Below, piece by piece: positions 7,648-15,890 of a stretch of DNA of 64,000 nt (position 1 is the stretch's first letter; every line of letters starts with the position of its first letter). A model generated the notes under the pieces. The model was not told where the DNA came from. It did no database searches and saw only the letters and a program-made list of their open reading frames with translations. The translations under genes were made by a program, and so were the position numbers. The DNA comes from Nitrosomonas sp. Its GTDB lineage: Bacteria > Pseudomonadota > Gammaproteobacteria > Burkholderiales > Nitrosomonadaceae. The stretch is from assembly GCA_028577615.1 (NCBI GenBank), contig JAJSDU010000001.1:62001-126000 (forward strand). The letters run 5' to 3'.

Positions 7648-8874
7648 ATGCGGCCAATTACGAAATCCAGCAAACTTGCCAATGTGTGTTACGACATTCG
7701 CGGCCCGGTGCTTGAGCGAGCGCGCCGTATGGAGGAGGAAGGACATCACATCATCAAGCTCAATATCGGCAATCCGGCAACGTTCGGGTTTGATGTGCCT
7801 GAGGAAATACTGCAGGATGTGATTCACAATCTGTCGGAAGCGTCGGGGTATTGTGATTCGAAAGGATTGTTCGCGGCACGCAAGGCGATCATGCACTACA
7901 CGCAGGAAAAACAGATTGCCAATGTTCAACTCGATGATATTTTCATCGGCAACGGTGTTTCCGAACTGGTCGTTTTGACGATGCAGGCTTTGCTCGACAA
8001 TGGCGATGAAGTGCTTATTCCGATGCCGGATTATCCGCTCTGGACGGCGGCGGTCGTGTTGTCCGGCGGTATTGCAAGGCATTATATCTGTGACGAGCAG
8101 TCGGACTGGCTGCCGGACTTGGACGATATCCGCGCCAAAATCAATTCCCGAACGCGCGCGATTGTCATTATCAATCCCAATAACCCTACTGGCGCGCTTT
8201 ATCCGAAGGAATTGCTGCTTGGGCTGATTGAGATTGCACGTGAACATCAATTGATCGTTTATGCCGATGAAATTTACGACAAAATTCTTTACGATGACGC
8301 ACGGCATGTGTCCATCGCGTCGTTGGCGGATGATGTGCTGTTTGTGACTTTCAACGGCTTGTCGAAAAATTACCGGGCGGCTGGCTTCCGTTCCGGCTGG
8401 GCGGTCGTTTCGGGCGAGAAAAGTCACGCGGCAGACTATATTGCTGGTTTGAATATGCTGGCGTCAATGCGATTGTGCGCCAACGTACCTTCCCAGTTCG
8501 GCATACAGACGGCGTTAGGCGGTTACCAGAGTATTTATGATCTGACGCTGCCGACCGGGCGCCTCAAGCGGCAGCGTGATGTCGCCTGGGAATTGCTGAC
8601 AGCCATTCCGGGAGTGACCTGCTATAAACCACGTGCCGCCTTGTATCTTTTTCCCAGGCTGGATCCGAAAATTTATCCTGTCATCGATGATCAGCAGTTT
8701 GTGCTGGACCTGCTGCTGGAAGAAAAAGTCCTGTTGGTGCAGGGCAGTGGGTTTAACTGGATGAATCCGGATCATTTCCGCGTGGTTTTTCTGCCCAATA
8801 CGGACGATCTGACCGAGGCGGTAAACCGCATTGCGCATTATCTGCAACGCTATCGCAAACGGCACTCAACCTGA
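7648..8874 (+). CDS. alaA: Alanine-synthesising aminotransferase AlaA (PLP, class I)
   Basis: 408 residues, fold-type I aminotransferase close in layout to E. coli AlaA/YfbQ, which makes alanine from pyruvate and glutamate. Visible landmarks are LNIGNPATFGF near residue 40, the NPNNPTG motif at about 177-183, YADEIYD at 205-211, the PLP lysine in GLSKNYRAAGFRSGW (Lys240) and the C-terminal Arg in HFRVVFLP. The gene stands first in alaA-hom-thrC, an arrangement common in betaproteobacteria and consistent with aspartate/pyruvate-family amino-acid supply. Confidence 0.9.
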   Translation: MRPITKSSKLANVCYDIRGPVLERARRMEEEGHHIIKLNIGNPATFGFDVPEEILQDVIHNLSEASGYCDSKGLFAARKAIMHYTQEKQIANVQLDDIFIGNGVSELVVLTMQALLDNGDEVLIPMPDYPLWTAAVVLSGGIARHYICDEQSDWLPDLDDIRAKINSRTRAIVIINPNNPTGALYPKELLLGLIEIAREHQLIVYADEIYDKILYDDARHVSIASLADDVLFVTFNGLSKNYRAAGFRSGWAVVSGEKSHAADYIAGLNMLASMRLCANVPSQFGIQTALGGYQSIYDLTLPTGRLKRQRDVAWELLTAIPGVTCYKPRAALYLFPRLDPKIYPVIDDQQFVLDLLLEEKVLLVQGSGFNWMNPDHFRVVFLPNTDDLTEAVNRIAHYLQRYRKRHST

Positions 8875-8951
8875 TTGCCTGATATTTGTTTGCGAATCTT
8901 TTTTATTTTTTTGAAATTATTTATTTATCCAATAAAAACTTAAAACTAACT

Positions 8952-10268
8952 ATGAAACCCATAAAAGTTGGCTTGCTTGGTATTGGTACTGTTGGCGGCG
9001 GCACATACACGGTGCTCAAACGAAACCAGGACGAAATTATCCGCCGTTCCGGCCGGGGTATAGTCGTCACCATGATTGCCGATCGCGATCTGGCCAGGGC
9101 GAACAGTTTTGCCGACGGCGGCGTGACTGTGACCGATAATGCGCAGGATGTCGTTACGCATCCGGAGATTGATGTTGTCGTTGAGCTGATCGGTGGGACA
9201 ACAATTGCGAAAGAGCTGGTGTTGACAGCGATTGCCCAAGGCAAGCATGTCGTTACAGCCAACAAGGCTTTGCTGGCGAATCATGGCACGGAAATTTTTT
9301 CGGCGGCGCGCGCAAAAGGTGTGATGGTGGCTTTTGAAGCGGCCGTTGCTGGCGGGATTCCGATCATCAAGGCTTTGCGTGAAGGATTGACGGCCAACCG
9401 GATAGAGTGGGTCGCGGGTATTATCAATGGTACCGCCAATTTTATTCTGTCGGAGATGCGCGAAAAATCGCTGCCTTTCGCGCCGGTATTGGAGCAGGCG
9501 CAGAAGCTGGGTTACGCCGAGGCAGATCCGACCTATGACATAGAGGGCATTGATGCAGCACATAAAATAACAATCATGTCGGCGATTGCATTCGGCATTC
9601 CTGTTCAGTTTGACAAAGCCTATATTGAAGGAATCACCAGACTGACGCAGGAAGACATCAGTTATGCCGAGAAACTGGGCTACCGCATCAAACTGTTGGG
9701 TATTACCCGGCGGGTCGCTAAGGGCATTGAGCTGCGCGTACATCCGGCATTGATACCGGAGCGCCGTCTGCTGGCCAATGTGGAAGGCGTGATGAATGCG
9801 GTCGTGGTCAAGGGCGATGCCGTTGGTGCGACGCTTTATTACGGCGCGGGCGCGGGTGCGGAACCGACAGCCAGTGCGGTTATTGCCGATCTGGTGGATG
9901 TGGCCCGCATGCAAACCGCTGACCCGATGCACCGTGTGCCAGTGCTTTCTTTTCAGCCAGATGCGCTAGCTGAAATACCGATATTACCGATGGAAGAGGT
10001 CGAAGCAGCCTGTTATTTGCGCCTGCAGGTGATTGATAAACCGGGTGTACTTGCGGAGATTACGCGTGTGCTGGCCGATTTTAATATTTCGATCAGCGCG
10101 ATGATCCAGAACGAAACCATCGATGAAGGTGGTTCGGTCAGCATCATCGTACTGACGCATAAAAACCTTGAAAAAAACATGAATGCCGCGATTGCCAGGA
10201 TTGAGGCTTTGCCCGTTGTGACCGGCCAGATAGCGCGAATCCGGATCGAAGAATTGAACAGTAACTGA
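8952..10268 (+). CDS. hom: Homoserine dehydrogenase with ACT domain
   Basis: 438 residues. It reduces aspartate semialdehyde to homoserine. The NAD(P) fold begins with VGLLGIGTVGGG, followed by GKHVVTANKALLA, the catalytic region AAVAGGIPIIKALREGL and NGTANFIL, and a C-terminal ACT domain (about 350-430, LRLQVIDKPGVLAEITRVLADFNISI) that usually gives threonine feedback inhibition. The start is set at ATG 8952 because the longer frame to 8886 would add a hydrophobic stretch foreign to the family. It lies 77 bases after alaA and 54 before thrC. Confidence 0.95.
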   Translation: MKPIKVGLLGIGTVGGGTYTVLKRNQDEIIRRSGRGIVVTMIADRDLARANSFADGGVTVTDNAQDVVTHPEIDVVVELIGGTTIAKELVLTAIAQGKHVVTANKALLANHGTEIFSAARAKGVMVAFEAAVAGGIPIIKALREGLTANRIEWVAGIINGTANFILSEMREKSLPFAPVLEQAQKLGYAEADPTYDIEGIDAAHKITIMSAIAFGIPVQFDKAYIEGITRLTQEDISYAEKLGYRIKLLGITRRVAKGIELRVHPALIPERRLLANVEGVMNAVVVKGDAVGATLYYGAGAGAEPTASAVIADLVDVARMQTADPMHRVPVLSFQPDALAEIPILPMEEVEAACYLRLQVIDKPGVLAEITRVLADFNISISAMIQNETIDEGGSVSIIVLTHKNLEKNMNAAIARIEALPVVTGQIARIRIEELNSN

Positions 10269-10322
10269 GTAATAACCGAGCGCTAAGCGTGTTTATATCC
10301 TGAAAATTATTATTTATCCATT

Positions 10323-11732
10323 ATGCGTTATATTTCGACTCGTGGCGGGATGACGCCAAAGGCTTTTTCTGAAATCCTGTTAAGCGGTCTGTCACCTGAC
10401 GGCGGATTGGCCATTCCGCAGGCGTACCCACGGATCAGCAGAGAAACGTTAGCGACGTGGCGTGACATGAGCTATCAATCTCTGGCGTTTGAAATTCTCT
10501 CACTGTTTATGGACGATATTCCCGCCGAAGATCTGCGCGCAATCATCAATCGCACGTATACCGCAGAGACTTTTGGCAGCGATGATATCACGCCGCTTAA
10601 AACGCTAGAACCAGGGTTTCATATTCTGGCCTTATCCAATGGACCGACCCTGGCTTTCAAGGATATCGCCATGCAGCTGCTCGGTAATCTGTTCGAATAC
10701 ACGCTGGCCAAGACCGGGGAAGAACTCAATATTCTCGGCGCAACATCGGGTGATACCGGTTCCAGTGCGGAATATGCCATGCGCGGCAAAAAAGGAATTC
10801 GCGTCTTTATGCTTTCGCCGCATGGAAAAATGAGTCGCTTCCAGACCGCGCAGATGTTTTCGCTGCAGGATGAGAATATTTTCAACATAGCCATACGCGG
10901 TGTTTTTGATGACTGCCAGGATATTGTCAAGGCGGTCAGCAATGATCATACATTCAAGCAGGCGCATCGCATCGGCACGGTCAATTCAATCAACTGGGCG
11001 CGTGTTGCTGCGCAGATTGTTTATTATTTTAAAGGCTATTTTGCGGCAACGCAGTCCAATGATGAAGAAGTTGCATTTGCAGTACCGTCAGGCAATTTTG
11101 GCAATATCTGCGCCGGGCATGTTGCGCGTATGATGGGTCTGCCAATCCGGCAGCTTATCCTGGCGACGAACGAAAATGATGTGCTTGACGAATTTTTCAG
11201 AACAGGTGTTTACCGTCCGCGTGCAACCAGTGAAACTAGGCATACCAGCAGTCCATCCATGGATATTTCCAAGGCTTCCAACTTCGAGCGCTTTATTTTC
11301 GACCTGATTGACAGGGATGCTGTGAAGGTGACCGGGTTATGGGCCTGTGTAGACAAAGGCCAGGCTTTTGATTTGTCCGGGACACCGTTTTTTGAAAGAA
11401 TCAAGGACTTCGGCTTTGTATCCGGCAGCAGCAATCATTCCGCGCGCATCGCCACGATAAGGGAGATCTATCAGAAATACCGCGTGCTGGTTGACACACA
11501 TACAGCTGATGGATTGAGAGTCGGATACGCTTTACGCGAAAACAATATTCCGCTTATCTGCATGGAAACCGCTCAACCTGCCAAATTTTCTGAGAGCATA
11601 CAGGAAGCTATCGGTCAGGAGCCACCCCGATCTGCGAGCTATGAACATCTGGAGGATTTGCCGCAACGATTTGTCGTCAAAGATGCTGACGTAGACGCGA
11701 TAAAGACTTATATCGCTGAGCGGGCGGGTTGA
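10323..11732 (+). CDS. thrC: Threonine synthase
   Basis: 469 residues, PLP-dependent, converts O-phosphohomoserine to threonine. It has the long-form N terminus MRYISTRGG, the PLP lysine in GPTLAFKDIAMQLLG (Lys113), the ATSGDTGSSAEYA phosphate loop and SGNFGN motif. Together with hom upstream it covers the last steps from aspartate semialdehyde to threonine apart from homoserine kinase, which is not in the window. The 133 bases after the stop hold no clear terminator. Confidence 0.95.
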   Translation: MRYISTRGGMTPKAFSEILLSGLSPDGGLAIPQAYPRISRETLATWRDMSYQSLAFEILSLFMDDIPAEDLRAIINRTYTAETFGSDDITPLKTLEPGFHILALSNGPTLAFKDIAMQLLGNLFEYTLAKTGEELNILGATSGDTGSSAEYAMRGKKGIRVFMLSPHGKMSRFQTAQMFSLQDENIFNIAIRGVFDDCQDIVKAVSNDHTFKQAHRIGTVNSINWARVAAQIVYYFKGYFAATQSNDEEVAFAVPSGNFGNICAGHVARMMGLPIRQLILATNENDVLDEFFRTGVYRPRATSETRHTSSPSMDISKASNFERFIFDLIDRDAVKVTGLWACVDKGQAFDLSGTPFFERIKDFGFVSGSSNHSARIATIREIYQKYRVLVDTHTADGLRVGYALRENNIPLICMETAQPAKFSESIQEAIGQEPPRSASYEHLEDLPQRFVVKDADVDAIKTYIAERAG

Positions 11733-11865
11733 TTTCACTTTTTTCGGTGCTTTTTTCGAAAGTATCGATATTCTTCGCCGGTAGTGTGCGGACGATTTTC
11801 TTAAGCCAGGGCGTGAGGTAACCGTAGAACTCATGAATTATCTTACTGGATAGAAAAAGAAAAGT

Positions 11866-12900
11866 ATGAGAATACCGGAACAGGATGGTTATAAAATACG
11901 GCGAGGTACTGACAGAAGACAGGTAAAGCTGGAAACCTGTAGTCAGAACGCGGAAGCGCCAGCGCGGAATGCATTGTTGTGGATAACGGTGGTTTTGATT
12001 CCGGCATTGATTCTAATAGTACTGTCACGCCATTACAAACTGCCGGATTTATTTCATGTTCCGGGTGAAGTGCAATCATCCGGTGTTGCCGCGCAGTCGG
12101 AAAAATGCCAGTTATTGCCACCGCACGGATCCGCGCATGTCATTGACCCATCTGCGATGAATCGCATCGATGTGCTGCATTCCGGCGTGCAGATCGACAA
12201 TCAGCACGATTATCCATTGATCGCATTATTGTCCGACGCAGCGAATTCGGTGCATTACTTTGCCATCTCGGTCGCACCGGGGGAGGCAGCGCATTTCAGT
12301 GCGCCTGTTGGACATTATGGTATGCAGGTCTTTGTGGGCTCCACATGGTGCGATCTGGAGACCGGGTTTTCCGATGGCGCGAAGGTTACTGTTGACGGCG
12401 GGATTGCGGTACAGGCGGGCAAAATAACAGCGCTTGAATTTTACGGTTCGGGGATTGATCCGGTTCAATTGGCGCTTGCTTATAGCATTCATCGTTCAGC
12501 TCACCAGAAGGATAAGCAGCGGCCACTGGAGATTATCGGCACGGGAAAAATCGAGTTGCTGCAGGCGAATAACGGTCATTATTTCAGCGTGGGAACAATT
12601 AATGACGCCCCTGTTCTTTTTCTGATCGATACCGGCGCGACATATGTTTCCGTTTCATCGAAAATTGCAGAACGCGCGGGCATTCGCGAATGTCTTCCGC
12701 ATCATGTAATGACCGCAAACGGTAGCGTGGATGCCTGCATGGCAATTGTATCTGTTATCACTTTCGGCGCATTTCAGTTGAATGATGTTGAAGTGATTGT
12801 TTTACCGGACATGTTTGATGAGGCGCTGCTGGGAATGAATATTCTGCATCATTTTCGTATTGAACAGGCGAATCAAGTGATGCGGATTTCGTTGCAGTGA
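11866..12900 (+). CDS. Membrane-anchored retropepsin-like aspartic protease
   Basis: 344 residues. A cytoplasmic N-terminal stretch of about 36 residues precedes one transmembrane helix (about 37-55). A region at about 100-195 contains hydrophobic strands and a WCDLETGFSDG segment and is not assigned to a family by me. The C-terminal part from about 238 is a clan AA retropepsin-like domain with the catalytic FLIDTGATYVSVS (Asp255-Thr-Gly) and the LLGMNIL strand near the end, as in the TIGR02281 group. Such domains work as dimers. The substrate is unknown. The gene stands alone downstream of thrC and converges on creA. Confidence 0.78.
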   Translation: MRIPEQDGYKIRRGTDRRQVKLETCSQNAEAPARNALLWITVVLIPALILIVLSRHYKLPDLFHVPGEVQSSGVAAQSEKCQLLPPHGSAHVIDPSAMNRIDVLHSGVQIDNQHDYPLIALLSDAANSVHYFAISVAPGEAAHFSAPVGHYGMQVFVGSTWCDLETGFSDGAKVTVDGGIAVQAGKITALEFYGSGIDPVQLALAYSIHRSAHQKDKQRPLEIIGTGKIELLQANNGHYFSVGTINDAPVLFLIDTGATYVSVSSKIAERAGIRECLPHHVMTANGSVDACMAIVSVITFGAFQLNDVEVIVLPDMFDEALLGMNILHHFRIEQANQVMRISLQ

Positions 12901-12906
12901 AGAGAG

Positions 12907-12945
12907 TATGGATTGCTGAGATTTCAGTGCCTTCAGCAATCCATA
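12907..12945. terminator. Bidirectional hairpin between protease gene and creA
   Basis: A perfect 13-base stem: TATGGATTGCTGA at 12907-12919 and its complement TCAGCAATCCATA at 12933-12945, with a 13-base loop. It sits in the 47 bases between two convergent genes, the classic place for a shared terminator. No long T-run follows on either strand. Confidence 0.65.
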
Positions 12946-12947
12946 GT

Positions 12948-13454
12948 TTAACGCCACGACATTATCGGAATGGTGGAAATGCTGTTTTTAGGTGATCCCT
13001 CGATAATACGGTCACTGTAGGTTAGATAAATCAACACGTTTCTTTTGGGATCATAAAATCGAACGACCTGCAGCGATTTGAAAAGCAGAGAAGTGCTTTT
13101 TTTGAAGACTTCTTCGCCATCAGCTTTGCCACTCCTGATTTCTTCGGATAAGGTGATCGGCCCAATCTGCCGGCATGCAATCGATGCATCTGAAGTGTCT
13201 TCGGCAATACCGACTACGCCGCTTACTCCGCCGGTTTTCGCGCGGCTGAGATAACAGGTGGCGCCTTTGATATCCGGGTCATCAAATGCCTCAATGACTA
13301 TTTTGTCGTTTGCGCCGAGCAGTTTGAATTTGGTCGATACGCTGCCAATGACTTCGGCGTTCAGAGATGCTGGAAAAAGTAAGAGTAAAAGCAGCACACC
13401 AATAGCGGCATGCATCAAAAAACTATCTGTATTTATGCTGTTAAATAAAGTCAT
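12948..13454 (-). CDS. creA: CreA family protein
   Basis: 168 residues with a signal peptide (hydrophobic stretch about 15-32, cleavage near SLNAEV), then the CreA body: [37 protein letters not shown], a conserved Cys in ACRQIGPI and the C-terminal [18 protein letters not shown]. CreA is a small exported protein of unknown function, first named from its place beside creBCD in E. coli; no cre genes are present here. An AAAGGAG lies ten bases before the start. An internal ATG at 13415 would shorten the signal peptide but lacks a ribosome site. Confidence 0.88.
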   Translation of the reverse strand: MTLFNSINTDSFLMHAAIGVLLLLLLFPASLNAEVIGSVSTKFKLLGANDKIVIEAFDDPDIKGATCYLSRAKTGGVSGVVGIAEDTSDASIACRQIGPITLSEEIRSGKADGEEVFKKSTSLLFKSLQVVRFYDPKRNVLIYLTYSDRIIEGSPKNSISTIPIMSWR

Positions 13455-13796
13455 GAGGTGAATACTCCTTTGTCCGGTATATTTTTTCTATATCAGTTAA
13501 TTTGGCGGTTAAGCATTTTTGTTTGTTGATATGTTTGAGTGATTCTATGCTTTGTAATCTTTCTGTGTCCATCGCTGATTCGATTCACTACTCCTTTTCG
13601 GCGGGAGGAGATGGTGCTGCCTAATATCTAAAGTAGGATAAATACATTTCCCAAGATTTACTATAACGTATAACGCTATCATTGTTCTAAAAATTTCGTA
13701 CTGAGTAACTGTGCCGCAGATCATTTGCAAGTGCTACAAAATTTCGATACATGTTTCTTATTTTTTAAATATTTGATAGAATTGGCACTAATTTTG

Positions 13797-13820
13797 ATGG
13801 GCTATCTCAGCCCATTTTTT
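13797..13820 (+). terminator. Terminator-like hairpin in the rimP leader (possible attenuator)
   Basis: ATGGGCT (13797-13803), loop ATCTC, and AGCCCAT (13809-13815), followed by a run of Ts (13815-13820). This has the full form of an intrinsic terminator but lies only 15 bases before the rimP start, with no gene ending on the plus strand upstream (creA is divergent). A TAGAAT -10-like box at 13777-13782 would put a transcript start just in front of the hairpin. In E. coli the equivalent nusA operon is autoregulated through leader termination by NusA; a similar control here is an inference. Confidence 0.55.
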
Positions 13821-13835
13821 ATTTGTATCGAGGCT

Positions 13836-14264
13836 ATGGTGCTGGAAGATTTGCTGGAATTAACTCTTAATGGAATGGGTTACGAGTTGGTTGATGTCGA
13901 GCAATTATCCCACGGTAAATTAATCAGGGTGTATGTGGACAAGGACGGCGGTATTACCATAGATGATTGTGTTGCGATCAGCAATCATTTAAATCGTCTG
14001 CTGGCTGTTGAGAATATCGATTATGATCGTCTTGAAGTTTCTTCGCCTGGATTGGACAGACCGCTGAAAAAAGAGCGTGATTTTCTCCGGTTTATGGGGG
14101 AGACTGTTAAATTGAAACTGCGCGTTCCTCTTCGGGGACAAAGGAATTTCATAGGAGTTTTGCGGGAAATAAATGAGGGCATTTTAATACTTGAAGTCGA
14201 AGGAAAATTGTTTGACCTGGATATGCACAATATTGGAAAAGCTCGACTGGTTCCAAAGTTGTAG
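13836..14264 (+). CDS. rimP: Ribosome maturation factor RimP
   Basis: 142 residues from ATG 13836. RimP helps assemble the 30S subunit. The N-terminal domain shows [17 protein letters not shown] and the [25 protein letters not shown] strand-helix unit; the middle carries [18 protein letters not shown], the family signature; the C-terminal Sm-like barrel follows. The frame is open to 13725, but that part would encode a hydrophobic stretch made from the leader hairpin, so the later start with GAGG just ahead is preferred. First gene of rimP-nusA-infB-rbfA-truB. Confidence 0.92.
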   Translation: MVLEDLLELTLNGMGYELVDVEQLSHGKLIRVYVDKDGGITIDDCVAISNHLNRLLAVENIDYDRLEVSSPGLDRPLKKERDFLRFMGETVKLKLRVPLRGQRNFIGVLREINEGILILEVEGKLFDLDMHNIGKARLVPKL

Positions 14265-14290
14265 GCAATTAAAAATTTGACTGGAGGGCT

Positions 14291-15763
14291 ATGAGCCGCG
14301 AAATTTTATTGTTGGTTGATGCGCTGGCGCGTGAAAAGGCTGTGGAAAAAGAGATTGTCTTTACAGCATTGGAAATGGCATTATCTTCCGCAACGAAAAA
14401 AAGATTTAATGAAGATGTCGATGTGCGTGTTTCTATTGATAGAAAATCGGGTGATTATGAATCTTTTCGTCGCTGGCTTGTGGTTGCAGACGATACGGTT
14501 GAGGAGCCTTCACGTCAAATTGCGCTCAGCGAGGCCATGCAATCCGATCCTGATATTCAGTTAGGTGCCTATAGTGAGGCACCACTTGAGCCTATTGAGT
14601 TTGGACGCATAGGCGCTCAAGCGGCAAAGCAGGTGATTTTTCAGAAAATACGTGATGCGGAAAGAGAGCAGACATTAAATGATTTTCTTGAACGCGGTGA
14701 ATATATGGTTACAGGCACCATCAAGCGTATTGAAAGAGGTAATGCCGTTGTAGAATCAGGCAAAATAGAAGCTGAATTGCCGCGCGATCAAATGATTCCC
14801 AAAGAGAATTTGCGCGTGGGTGATCGTGTACGCGCTTATTTGTATAAAGTGGATCGTGCTGCCAGGGGAGCGCAACTAAAATTATCGCGCATCTCCCCGG
14901 AATTTCTGATGAAACTGTTTGAACTTGAAGTGCCTGAAATTGAGGAAGGCATTCTGGAGATCAAAGCGGCAGCCCGGGATCCAGGTTCACGCGCGAAAAT
15001 AGCTGTGAAGTCGAATGATCAGCGGGTCGATCCGATTGGTACCTGTGTGGGCATGCGTGGTTCAAGAGTGCAGGCGGTTATCAGTGAGTTGGCGGGCGAG
15101 CGCGTCGATATTATTTTATGGTCCGATGATCCGGCTACTTTTATTATTAATGCATTAGCTCCAGCAGAGATAAGCAGCATTATGGTTGATGAAGAAAATC
15201 ATAGTATGGATATTGTGGTGGATGAAGATAATCTTGCACAAGCCATAGGACGTGGCGGACAAAATGTGCGATTGGCATCGGAATTGACCGGCTGGGATCT
15301 CAATATCATGACTGAGGAAGAATCACAATCCAAACATGAGGAAGAAACTGAACTGATCCGGGCGCTGTTTATCGAAAAGCTGGACGTAGACGAAGAAATT
15401 GCTGATATCCTGACGCAGGAAGGTTTTGCCACGCTTGAAGAAGTTGCTTATGTCCCATTGGATGAAATGCTCGAAATTGAATCCTTAGATGAGGAAACTA
15501 TCAAGGAAATACGTGAACGTGCACGTAATATATTATTGACAGATGCTATTGCTGATGAAGAGAAAGTTGAAAATGCCGCTGAGGATTTGCTTTCATTGGA
15601 AGGCATGGATCTCGATACGGTGCGAGTGTTAGCGACTAAGGGCATCAACAGTCAGGCCGATTTGGCCGATTTGGCCGCTGATGATCTGGTGGAAATGACA
15701 GGAATGGAGATTGAACGTGCGAATAAGTTGATTATGAAAGCACGTGAGCCGTGGTTCGTTTAA
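14291..15763 (+). CDS. nusA: Transcription termination/antitermination factor NusA
   Basis: 490 residues. Order of domains: N-terminal RNA-polymerase-binding domain (1-125), S1 domain (about 135-200, [18 protein letters not shown]), two KH domains (about 225-345, with [17 protein letters not shown] and [21 protein letters not shown]), and two acidic C-terminal helical repeats (about 360-490), as in proteobacterial NusA. A GGAGG ahead of ATG sets the start. It lies 26 bases after rimP. NusA modulates pausing, Rho-dependent termination and rRNA antitermination. Confidence 0.96.
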   Translation: MSREILLLVDALAREKAVEKEIVFTALEMALSSATKKRFNEDVDVRVSIDRKSGDYESFRRWLVVADDTVEEPSRQIALSEAMQSDPDIQLGAYSEAPLEPIEFGRIGAQAAKQVIFQKIRDAEREQTLNDFLERGEYMVTGTIKRIERGNAVVESGKIEAELPRDQMIPKENLRVGDRVRAYLYKVDRAARGAQLKLSRISPEFLMKLFELEVPEIEEGILEIKAAARDPGSRAKIAVKSNDQRVDPIGTCVGMRGSRVQAVISELAGERVDIILWSDDPATFIINALAPAEISSIMVDEENHSMDIVVDEDNLAQAIGRGGQNVRLASELTGWDLNIMTEEESQSKHEEETELIRALFIEKLDVDEEIADILTQEGFATLEEVAYVPLDEMLEIESLDEETIKEIRERARNILLTDAIADEEKVENAAEDLLSLEGMDLDTVRVLATKGINSQADLADLAADDLVEMTGMEIERANKLIMKAREPWFV

Positions 15764-15785
15764 GCGGTTTTTTGTTTTATAGCGG

Positions 15786-15824
15786 ATTGATGTGTTAACG
15801 TTGCTTATTTGACGGCACATCAAT
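15786..15824 (+). other. Inverted repeat in the nusA-infB spacer
   Basis: ATTGATGTG (15786-15794) and CACATCAAT (15816-15824) form a perfect nine-base stem with a 21-base loop in the 127-base gap between nusA and infB. No T-run follows. It could be a processing or regulatory hairpin within the operon mRNA; only the repeat is certain. Confidence 0.35.
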
Positions 15825-15890
15825 GAGTCTTTTCGATGAAGCAATTGCTTTATTTGGTATTGTGTTGTCACAGGGGTGTAAGGATTATCA

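Noticed and set aside
7588..8427. 279-codon open frame on the minus strand over alaA
   Set aside because: It is opposite the aminotransferase coding sequence and has no ribosome site or family features.
8946..9932. Long open frame of 328 codons on the minus strand inside hom
   Set aside because: It lies wholly opposite hom, whose protein is clearly a complete homoserine dehydrogenase; the minus-strand product is rich in His, Arg and Asn and resembles no family, as expected for an antisense shadow.
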